64,000 nucleotides of DNA from CAMYMQ01 sp963730305. GTDB taxonomy: Bacteria; Pseudomonadota; Alphaproteobacteria; Bin65. The notes below the pieces were generated by a model, which saw only the letters and a list, made by a program, of their open reading frames with translations, was not told where the DNA came from and did no database searches. A program made the position numbers and the translations under genes. Positions 56,869 to 64,000 of this stretch are shown here, one piece after another (within the stretch, counting starts at the first letter, position 1; each line of letters starts with the position of its first letter). The DNA lies in contig CAVSRB010000003.1 of NCBI GenBank assembly GCA_963730305.1, forward strand, positions 248,001 to 312,000, written 5' to 3'.

Positions 56869-57575
56869 CTACTCGGCGCCTCCAACCAGCTCCGCGATGT
56901 CGAGCGTGCAGACCAGGGCCCATCGTCGACGTCAGCGAAACCTTCTTGATGTAGCTGCCTTTCACGCCGCTCGGCTTGGCCTGGTTGATGGCCTTGACGA
57001 AGGCGCGGGCGTTGTCCGCCAGCGCCGCCTCGGCTGAAGCTGACCTTGCCGATGCCGGCATGGATGATGCCGGCCTTCTCGGCGCGGAACTGAACCTGGC
57101 CGCCCTTGGCCGCCTTCACGGCCTCGGCGACGTCCTGGGTGACGGTGCCGACCTTGGGATTGGGCATCAGCCCCTTGGGGCCGAGCACCTTACCGAGGCG
57201 GCCGACCACCGGCATCATGTCCGGCGTTGCGATCACCCGCTCGAAGTCTATCTGGCCCTCTTGGACCTTTTCGGCAAGGTCTTCGGCGCCAACGACGTCC
57301 GCGCCGGCGGCCGTGGCCTCCTCCGCCTTGTCGCCCTTGGCGAAGACCGCGACCCGAAGCGTCCGGCCGGTGCCGTTGGGCAGCGTGACCGCGCCGCGCA
57401 CGTTCTGGTCGGAGTGGCGCGGGTCGATACCCAGGTTCATCGAGATCTCGACGGTCTCGTCGAACTTGGTCTTGGCCGCGGCCTTGAGGATGCCGATCGC
57501 CTCGTCGAGCGTGTAGTCCTTGGTCCGGTCGATGCCTTCATAGGCCGTGCGGAGCCGCTTACCCTTCTTCGCCAT
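56869..57575 (-). CDS. rplA: 50S ribosomal protein L1, with two one-base insertions
   Basis: The N-terminal frame has M-A-K-K-G-K-R-L, D-P-R-H-S-D-Q-N-V-R-G-A-V-T-L-P-N-G-T-G and G-L-M-P-N-P-K-V-G-T-V, up to G-K-V-S-F-S. An extra C near 57033 shifts the frame to E-A-A-L-A-D-N-A-R-A-F and S-T-M-G-P-G-L-H. A second extra base near 56904 shifts again to D-I-A-E-L-V-G-G-A-E and stop. The total is 707 nt, 705 after removal, giving 234 residues, the normal L1 length. It forms the L1 stalk and can repress rplK-rplA. Confidence 0.94.
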
Positions 57576-57579
57576 CGCC

Positions 57580-58011
57580 CTACTCCACCACCTGGATGCC
57601 CATGGACCGCGCGGAGCCGGCAAGGATCTTGACGGCGGCGTCGACGTCGTTGGCGTTCAAATCCTTCATCTTCTGCTCGGCGATATCCTCGAGCTGCTTG
57701 CGCGTCACCTTGCCGACGAAGCTGCCCTGGCCGACCGTGCTGGCGCCCTTGCCGATCTTGGCCGCCTTCTTGAGGAAGTAGCTGGCCGGCGGCGCCTTGG
57801 TCTCGAACGAGAAGCTCCGGTCCGCGTACACCGTGATGATCACGGGGATCGGCATGCCGGGCTCCATGTTCTGGGTCGCCGCGTTGAACGCCTTGCAGAA
57901 CTCCATGATGTTGACCCCGCGCTGACCCAGCGCCGGGCCGACCGGCGGCGACGGATTCGCCTGCCCCGCCGGTATCTGAAGCTTCAGATAACCTTCGATT
58001 TTCTTTGCCAT
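57580..58011 (-). CDS. rplK: 50S ribosomal protein L11
   Basis: A 143-residue L11 with Y-L-K-L-Q-I-P-A-G-Q-A-N-P-S-P-P-V-G-P-A-L-G-type N-terminal domain, F-C-K-A-F-N-A-A-T, and the C-terminal rRNA-binding end A-R-S-M-G-I-Q-V. It forms the GTPase-associated centre and senses uncharged tRNA with RelA. It is 131 bp after nusG; no clear promoter is visible in that gap. Confidence 0.98.
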   Translation of the reverse strand: MAKKIEGYLKLQIPAGQANPSPPVGPALGQRGVNIMEFCKAFNAATQNMEPGMPIPVIITVYADRSFSFETKAPPASYFLKKAAKIGKGASTVGQGSFVGKVTRKQLEDIAEQKMKDLNANDVDAAVKILAGSARSMGIQVVE

Positions 58012-58142
58012 GACCTCTCAGTCCTCTCGGTTCGGGGCCTCATCGGCCCACCGGCCGCGGTACGGCTTTGGCACGCCTCCCGCGGGCTTCGCACCGAGCA
58101 CCGCCGGAAAAGGACGGGCGCCCGGCATCACAAAAATGCGCG

Positions 58143-58673
58143 TCAGGTCTTCTCGACCTGGCTGTACTCCAGCTCGACCGGGGTCGCCCGGCCGAAGATC
58201 GACACCGACACCTTGAGCCGCGACCGGTCTTCGTCGACCTCCTCGACGTAGCCGGAGAAGCTGTCGAAGGGACCGTCGCAGACCCGAACCTGTTCGCCGA
58301 CCTCGAAGGTGATCGACGGCTTCGGCCGCTCGACGCCTTCGCGGACCTGGCGGAGGATCTGCTCCGCCTCGCGCTCCGAGATCGGCATCGGCTTGCCCTG
58401 GCCGCCCAGGAAGCCGGTGACCTTGGGCGTGTCCTGGACCAGGTGCCAGGTGGCGTCGTTCATATCCATGTGGATCAGAACGTAGCCCGGAAAGAACTTG
58501 CGCTCGGCGTTGACCTTGGCGCCGCGGCGCATCTCCACGACCTCTTCGGTCGGCACCAGAACCTCGTCGATCTGGTCGTCCAGCCCCTTGGCCTTTGCCT
58601 GCTCGCGGATCAATTCGGCGACCTTCTTCTCGAAGCCCGAATAGGCGTGGAGCACGTACCATTTCATGGCCAT
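58143..58673 (-). CDS. nusG: Transcription termination/antitermination factor NusG
   Basis: A 176-residue NusG. The N-terminal NGN domain has W-Y-V-L-H-A-Y-S-G-F-E and F-P-G-Y-V-L-I-H-M, and the C-terminal KOW domain V-C-D-G-P-F-D-S-F-S-G-Y-V. It binds RpoC and joins transcription to Rho or the ribosome. It starts 4 bp after secE. Confidence 0.98.
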   Translation of the reverse strand: MAMKWYVLHAYSGFEKKVAELIREQAKAKGLDDQIDEVLVPTEEVVEMRRGAKVNAERKFFPGYVLIHMDMNDATWHLVQDTPKVTGFLGGQGKPMPISEREAEQILRQVREGVERPKPSITFEVGEQVRVCDGPFDSFSGYVEEVDEDRSRLKVSVSIFGRATPVELEYSQVEKT

Positions 58674-58677
58674 GCCG

Positions 58678-58869
58678 CTACCTCCCGAAACCGAGAATGG
58701 TCTGGACCAACGAGCCGAGCACCCAGTCGACCGCCAGGAAGAAGATCGCGATCAGGGTGACCATCACGAACACCATGATGGTCGTCTGGACCGTCTCCTT
58801 TCGGCTCGGCCAGGTGACCTTGGCCGTCTCCTGCCGGACTTCGCGGATGAATTTCGCCGGATTCGCCAT
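58678..58869 (-). CDS. secE: Protein translocase subunit SecE
   Basis: A 63-residue short-type SecE with one transmembrane helix (V-F-V-M-V-T-L-I-A-I-F-F-L-A-V-D) and the conserved F-I-R-E-V-R-Q-E-T-A-K-V-T-W-P-S-R-K-E. It clamps SecY. The start at M-A-N-P-A-K (58869) is the usual one; ATG 58896 would add nine residues, and neither has a clear ribosome-binding site. It lies between tRNA-Trp and nusG. Confidence 0.95.
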   Translation of the reverse strand: MANPAKFIREVRQETAKVTWPSRKETVQTTIMVFVMVTLIAIFFLAVDWVLGSLVQTILGFGR

Positions 58870-58919
58870 GTAAGCTTCAATCGCCCCGTATGTCATGTCG
58901 CCGCCCGATGCGACGGCGC

Positions 58920-58996
58920 TGGCAGGAGTGGAGGGACTCGAACCCCCAACCCCCGGTTTTGGAGACCGGTGCTCTAGCCAGTTGAGCTACACTCCT
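58920..58996 (-). tRNA. tRNA-Trp (anticodon CCA)
   Basis: The minus strand gives acceptor AGGAGTG / CACTCCT, a D-arm with TAGCTCA, anticodon arm CCGGTCTCCAAAACCGG with CCA, and a TTCGAGT T-loop. The 3-prime CCA is encoded. It is placed between tuf copy 2 and secE, the usual position. Confidence 0.97.
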
Positions 58997-59061
58997 CCGC
59001 GCCGCGCGTCCGCCGGTAGGCCGGCGGGGACGCCGCGTTTCCGAAGCGACTTCGCGCCTCC

Positions 59062-60253
<1,192 letters not shown>

Positions 60254-60335
60254 CGAGGTTGTGTCCTTGCCTTCTAGTAACTACTTCGGCCGGCGTGCTT
60301 GCGCGCCGCCCGCCGCGCGGCCCCTCTTCGATTTC

Positions 60336-60409
60336 TGGAGCGGGTGACGGGAATCGAACCCGCACAACCAGCTTGGAAGGCTGGGGCTCTACCATTGAGC
60401 TACACCCGC
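60336..60409 (-). tRNA. tRNA-Gly (anticodon TCC)
   Basis: Acceptor GCGGGTG / CACCCGC, D-arm TAGCTCAATGGTAGA, anticodon arm CAGCCTTCCAAGCTG with TCC, T-loop TTCGATT, and an encoded CCA. It is placed 82 bp upstream of tuf copy 2 and probably cotranscribed with it. Confidence 0.97.
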
Positions 60410-60501
60410 CCGAATTCCGCCTGCCCGGTACCGTCCCGAGAAGGCAACTGCCCTGCCGATCCGCCGCGAAGCCGATCCGTCCATCAATTCCGAAGCGCCG
60501 G

Positions 60502-60587
60502 TGGTGGAGGGGGTAGGATTCGAACCTACGTAGGCGTAAGCCAACGGGTTTACAGCCCGCCCCGTTTGACCGCTCCGGCACCCCTCC
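60502..60587 (-). tRNA. tRNA-Tyr (anticodon GTA)
   Basis: Acceptor GGAGGGG / CCCCTCC, anticodon arm GGGCTGTAAACCC with GTA, a long variable arm (class II) and T-loop TTCGAAT, with encoded CCA. It is the first of the tRNA-Tyr, tRNA-Gly, tuf, tRNA-Trp series. Confidence 0.97.
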
Positions 60588-60766
60588 TGAAACACCGCGC
60601 GCCGGGAGACCTTCGGGGCCGCCGGCCGGCTGATAGACTTGGGATCAATCCGCGAAATTTCAACAAAGCAAACACGAACAAAGCCGCCAGCTCCCCCCGC
60701 CCGTTTCCGGTGAGCGGACGGAGCCGTGACTTGCATTCGCGGTAAAGAGGCGTATTAAGCGAATTC

Positions 60767-61702
60767 ATGGCGAAACGCAAGCGTGTCCGCGGCCCCAGCG
60801 ACAACCGCGATTCGGCGCGCGACCGGCGCCCCCCGGGCGATCCGCGAGGCGGCCCCCAGGGCGCGTCCAAGGCCAGCCCCAAGGGTAGCCCCAAGGGCAG
60901 CCTCGGACGAGCCGCCCATAGCGGCGACCGGAGCCTCCGGCTGTTCGGCCTGCACCCGGTCCGCGCCGCGCTCGCCAACCCCGCCCGCCGCCTCCACCGC
61001 CTGTGGCTGTCCGAGAACGCCGCCCGCACCCTCGCGCCGGTGATCGACGCCCTCGGCGCGCGCGCGCCGGCGGTCGAGACCGACGCCCGCGCCGCGCTCG
61101 ACCGGCTGGTGCCCGCCGGCGCCGTCCACCAGGGCGCGGTGCTCGAGACCGAGCCCCTGCCCGCGCGGGCGCTCGGCGAGCTGGTGCCCGCCGATGCCGA
61201 CGCGCCGGCGCTGGTGGTCGCCCTCGACCAGGTCACCGATCCCCAGAATGTCGGCGCGATCCTGCGCTCGGCGGCGGCCTTCGGCGCCGCGGGACTGGTC
61301 GTCACCACCCGTCACGCGCCGCCCGAATCCGGCGCCCTCGCCAAGGCGGCCGCCGGCGCGCTCGACGTCGTGCCGATCGCCCGCGTCGCCAACCTGGCCC
61401 AGGCCCTGCGCGACCTCAAGGAGGCCGGCTTCTGGTCCGTCGGCCTCGACGGCGACGCGGACGAGACGCTCGACGCCGGGACGCCGGCCAGCCGCACCGT
61501 GCTCGTGCTCGGCGCCGAGGGCAGCGGCCTGCGCCGGCTGACCGCCGAGACCTGCGACCGGATCGCGCGCATCCCGATCGCCCGCCCGGCCCTGCCCGGC
61601 GGCGCGCCGGCCATCGACAGCCTCAACGTGTCCAACGCCGCGGCGATCGCCCTGTTCGTGCTCGACCGGGCGCGGCGCGCCGGCGGCCCCGCGCGCTCGT
61701 GA
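60767..61702 (+). CDS. rlmB: 23S rRNA (guanosine-2'-O-)-methyltransferase RlmB, TrmH family
   Basis: A 311-residue SPOUT methyltransferase. A basic Gly/Lys/Ser-rich N-terminal extension of about 55 residues precedes the substrate-binding domain (L-F-G-L-H-P-V-R-A-A-L). The trefoil-knot domain has D-P-Q-N-V-G-A-I-L-R-S-A, L-V-L-G-A-E-G-S-G-L-R and S-L-N-V-S-N-A-A-A-I-A-L-F. It methylates G2251 of 23S rRNA in E. coli. It is divergent from the tRNA-Tyr transcription unit. Confidence 0.95.
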   Translation: MAKRKRVRGPSDNRDSARDRRPPGDPRGGPQGASKASPKGSPKGSLGRAAHSGDRSLRLFGLHPVRAALANPARRLHRLWLSENAARTLAPVIDALGARAPAVETDARAALDRLVPAGAVHQGAVLETEPLPARALGELVPADADAPALVVALDQVTDPQNVGAILRSAAAFGAAGLVVTTRHAPPESGALAKAAAGALDVVPIARVANLAQALRDLKEAGFWSVGLDGDADETLDAGTPASRTVLVLGAEGSGLRRLTAETCDRIARIPIARPALPGGAPAIDSLNVSNAAAIALFVLDRARRAGGPARS

Positions 61703-61820
61703 GCCGAACCGCAAGTCCTCGATCGCGAATTCCAAGCACCGCGCAATGCCCGGCAAGGGGAGCGCAAATATTTATTTTAGGTTTTCTTACTTAACACGGG
61801 TGCGTGGCGCGTATTAATCA

Positions 61821-61829
61821 TGTTATAAT
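61821..61829 (+). promoter_or_regulatory. Extended -10 promoter before the EF-hand gene
   Basis: TGTTATAAT is a perfect extended -10 element within an AT-rich island (about 61765-61850), about 95 bp before the ATG at 61924. No good -35 hexamer lies at 16-18 bp, which is normal for extended -10 promoters. Confidence 0.6.
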
Positions 61830-61923
61830 TTTTATCGGCATACCGTCACCGGCTCGATGTTCTGGCCCTTTTCAGTGAAGTGCCGGGGCGTCGGCCGAGA
61901 CAACATCGCCTTGGACCGTTCCG

Positions 61924-63561
61924 ATGCATCGTTTCCTACTCGGTATCCCGATCGTCCTCGCCGTCGCCGGCACCACCGCGGCGGCCGCGGAAACCAGTCT
62001 GCTCGCCGGGCTCGACACCAACGGCGACGGCGTGGTTACCCGCGCCGAGTTCGACGCCGCGCGCCGGCGCGACTTCCGCCTGCTCGACCGCAACGGCAAC
62101 AAGGTCCTGTCCCGTCACGAGTTCTACCGGCGCGGCGAGCCCGCGGACCGCACGCTGCTGGCGCTGCGCCAGCGCCGCTACCGGCTGATGGACGTCAACG
62201 ACGACGGCGGCATCACGCTGGCCGAGTATCTCGCCTACGGCCACAAGGTCTTCGCGCGCATGGACCGCGACCGCGACCGGCGCCTGACCGTCGGCGAGGT
62301 CGCCGCCGCCCGCGGCGTCCAGGTCGCCACCAACGACACCGGTCCGGGCCAGACGACGCCGGCCAGGATGAGCCAGCCCACATCCACGCCCCCCGCGTCC
62401 AAGGACAGCGAGGCGGCCCGGGCGCTGGGCGACATGCCCTTCGCGACGGTCGACCGCAACGGTGACGGCTACATCTCGCGCGCCGAATACCGCCACGCGG
62501 CGCTGAACCTGTTCCGCCGGCTGGACCGCAACCACAACCTGGTGCTGTCGCGCCACGAGTACTATTGGCGCGACAGCGCCAACGACAAGGCGCGGCTGGC
62601 CGCGCGCAAGGTCGCCTACCGGCGCGCCGACGAGAACGACGACGGCGGCCTGACCGGCGCCGAGTTCCTCAAGATGACCGGCGGCCTGTTCGCGCGGATC
62701 GACCACGACAAGGACCACCGCCTGTCGCGCGCCGAATGGACCGCCGCCTTCGGCGCCACGACGACGATGGCCAAGGCCGACCCGGTCCGGCCCGGCGGCA
62801 GGCTCCGCCTGGTGCGCTCGCTGCGGACCGAGCTGATCGCCGACGCAACCCGGGTCGCGCCGGCCGCCGAGACGACGCCGCCCCGCACGGCGACCACGCC
62901 GCCGCCGAAGGCCATGCCGGCGGCGAAGACGATGGCCGACAAGAAGCCGGCGATGTCCAAGACGGAGCCGGGCAGCGCGCTGCTGGCCCAGATGAAGGCG
63001 AGCCGCGCGAAAGTGACCCGGGTGCCTCAGCAGGTCGTCGGGCCCGCGCCCAAGACCCAGCCGCAGGTCGCCGCGCGGCCGCCGGCCACGATGACCCCGG
63101 CCAAGCCCGCGAAGCCGACGACCGATCCGCGGATCATCTTCGCCTTCCGCGGGCTGGACACCAACCACGACAACAAGATCTCGGAATTCGAGCTGAAGCT
63201 GGCGCGGATGAGCCGGTTCAACATCCTCGATGCCAACCGCGACCGCGTCCTCCAGGCCAGCGAGTTCATCGCCAACCGCGGCGCGGCCGCCGCCGCGCGG
63301 TTCCGGGAAATGGACCGGGACGGCAACGGGCTGGTGACGTGGGACGAATACAGCGCCGCGGGCATCCAGCGGTTCAGGCAGCTCGACACCAACGCCGACA
63401 AGTTCCTCTCGCTCGAAGAATTCGCCAACGCCGGCCGCGTCAACAGCACCAACGTCCGCTACGTCAAGCGGGTCAAGGTGCCGTCGTCGCCCGAAGCCAA
63501 GAAGGTCGAGACGCGCAAGCCGTCGGCGTTGCCGCCCGACTTCAACCCGTCCATCCGCTGA
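61924..63561 (+). CDS. Secreted calcium-binding protein with twelve EF-hands
   Basis: A 545-residue protein with a signal peptide (cleavage after about residue 22). Twelve EF-hand loops begin at residues 31, 55, 90, 114; 177, 201, 236, 260; and 412, 436, 464, 488. Examples are D-T-N-G-D-G-V-V-T-R-A-E and D-R-N-G-D-G-Y-I-S-R-A-E. The first two groups have identical spacing (24, 35, 24), 146 residues apart, so one copied the other. Residues 280-405 are a Pro/Ala/Thr/Lys-rich linker. Several loops have non-standard ligands (D-R-D-R-D-R-R, D-H-D-K-D-H-R) and may not bind calcium. It is probably periplasmic or extracellular, with function unknown. Confidence 0.9.
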   Translation: MHRFLLGIPIVLAVAGTTAAAAETSLLAGLDTNGDGVVTRAEFDAARRRDFRLLDRNGNKVLSRHEFYRRGEPADRTLLALRQRRYRLMDVNDDGGITLAEYLAYGHKVFARMDRDRDRRLTVGEVAAARGVQVATNDTGPGQTTPARMSQPTSTPPASKDSEAARALGDMPFATVDRNGDGYISRAEYRHAALNLFRRLDRNHNLVLSRHEYYWRDSANDKARLAARKVAYRRADENDDGGLTGAEFLKMTGGLFARIDHDKDHRLSRAEWTAAFGATTTMAKADPVRPGGRLRLVRSLRTELIADATRVAPAAETTPPRTATTPPPKAMPAAKTMADKKPAMSKTEPGSALLAQMKASRAKVTRVPQQVVGPAPKTQPQVAARPPATMTPAKPAKPTTDPRIIFAFRGLDTNHDNKISEFELKLARMSRFNILDANRDRVLQASEFIANRGAAAAARFREMDRDGNGLVTWDEYSAAGIQRFRQLDTNADKFLSLEEFANAGRVNSTNVRYVKRVKVPSSPEAKKVETRKPSALPPDFNPSIR

Positions 63562-63564
63562 CCC

Positions 63565-63672
63565 TCAGCCGATCATCCCGCTCTCGAGCAGCGCCGCAAT
63601 CATCGCGGTGAAGCACAGGGCCAGGATCGGTGCGCCCGGCTCGCGGGCGAAATAGCGCAGAAACGTGGTCAT
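63565..63672 (-). CDS. 35-residue membrane peptide
   Basis: A very short ORF with M-T-T-F-L-R-Y-F-A-R-E-P-G-A-P followed by one hydrophobic helix (I-L-A-L-C-F-T-A-M-I-A-A-L-L). A good GAGGGG site lies nine bases before the ATG. It is convergent with the EF-hand gene, with stops three bases apart. It looks like a genuine single-pass small protein. I do not recognise a family. Confidence 0.6.
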   Translation of the reverse strand: MTTFLRYFAREPGAPILALCFTAMIAALLESGMIG

Positions 63673-63780
63673 CGGGTCGTCCCCTCGGCGAGAGCAGCGT
63701 GTCGCACACTCTCTACCGGGCGACGCCTGGCCCGTCGGTGACGGCCGTCACACGCCCGTCACGCCCCTATTCCACCCGCC

Positions 63781-64000
63781 TCACGCCGCCAGGGCGGCCT
63801 CGACCTTGCCGCGCACCTTGGCGCCCTCGTCGGCCATCAGGGTCAGGTAGGCCGGGTCGAAATAGTCGGCCATCGCGCCGAAGTTCGGCCGCGCCCGGAT
63901 CCGCTCCAGCCAGGCGGCGACGCCCGGCCGCGCGCCCCACATCCAGGCGAGCTGGAGGTGGTCGAGCCGGACGACGTAGGGCGTCATCGCCACGTCGGCG
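63781..64000 (-). CDS. Glutathione S-transferase, C-terminal part (partial)
   Basis: The frame is open to the right edge of the window and ends at TGA 63781-63783. The visible ~72 residues have A-D-V-A-M-T-P-Y-V-V-R-L-D-H, W-L-E-R-I-R-A-R-P-N-F and the end A-Y-L-T-L-M-A-D-type region, typical of the helical C-terminal domain of GSTs. The N-terminal thioredoxin domain lies outside the window. Confidence 0.75.
   Translation of the reverse strand, partial: ADVAMTPYVVRLDHLQLAWMWGARPGVAAWLERIRARPNFGAMADYFDPAYLTLMADEGAKVRGKVEAALAA

Noticed and set aside
62860..63120. Repeat or CRISPR-like pattern in the Pro/Ala/Thr/Lys-rich linker of the EF-hand gene
   Set aside because: It is low-complexity coding sequence without exact direct repeats or spacers; no CRISPR array is seen anywhere in the window.

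Overview
This is a GC-rich window from an alphaproteobacterium, most likely Rhodospirillales-like. The evidence is the ATP12-type F1 assembly chaperone, the gene order rplQ-degP-rarA-crcB-rluC-HAD-ATP12, the paired pccA/pccB genes, and the order rlmB / tRNA-Tyr / tRNA-Gly / tuf / tRNA-Trp / secE / nusG. The assignment rests on gene content and synteny only.

Layout. Positions 1-18500 hold metabolic and envelope genes: a truncated thiamine-diphosphate enzyme, a PLP aminotransferase, small secreted or membrane proteins, a universal stress protein, pccA, a dioxygenase/nucleotide cyclase pair, the operon pccB-VOC-small membrane protein-MFS, a DUF899 protein, a TIMP-like secreted protein, a glutathione transferase, and the set HAD phosphatase-AsmA-ATP12 chaperone. 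Positions 18600-28030 hold an SLC13 carrier, an AhpD-like selenoprotein candidate, an AEC carrier, and a fluoride-riboswitch-controlled crcB-DUF190-rluC operon, followed by an acid phosphatase, rarA and degP. Positions 28195-58869 are the fused alpha, spc, S10, str, rpoBC and rplKAJL clusters plus nusG and secE, all on the minus strand. They include two tuf copies (the second just beyond secE) and are followed by tRNA-Trp, tRNA-Gly and tRNA-Tyr. Positions 60767-64000 hold rlmB, a secreted protein with twelve EF-hands, a 35-residue membrane peptide and the end of a glutathione transferase.

Most notable point. At 20211-21317 (minus) two ORFs in the same frame are separated by a single TGA. Reading that TGA as selenocysteine gives one 368-residue AhpD/carboxymuconolactone-decarboxylase-like protein with a C-x-x-U-x-x-x-H motif. 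Glu231, Cys243, Sec246 and His250 match the spacing of the AhpD catalytic residues. A hairpin with a G-containing apical loop 26 nt after the TGA matches what is expected of a bacterial SECIS element.

Sequence quality. Eight genes (an MFS carrier, a GST, the ATP12 chaperone, an acid phosphatase, rpsC, rplA twice, and both tuf copies) are broken by single-base insertions. All nine events are +1. Several genes are essential, so these look like sequencing or assembly insertions rather than pseudogenes. They are annotated here as one gene each. The selenoprotein TGA is not of this type, because the frame is unchanged across it.

Regulation visible in the sequence: a fluoride riboswitch with terminator before crcB; sigma70-type promoters before rpsL and rpsM; a hairpin plus T-tract in the rpsL leader that looks like an attenuator; an L10-type leader before rplJ; hairpins between rplL and rpoB; intrinsic terminators after rplQ and rpoC; and a perfect inverted repeat before the DUF899 gene.
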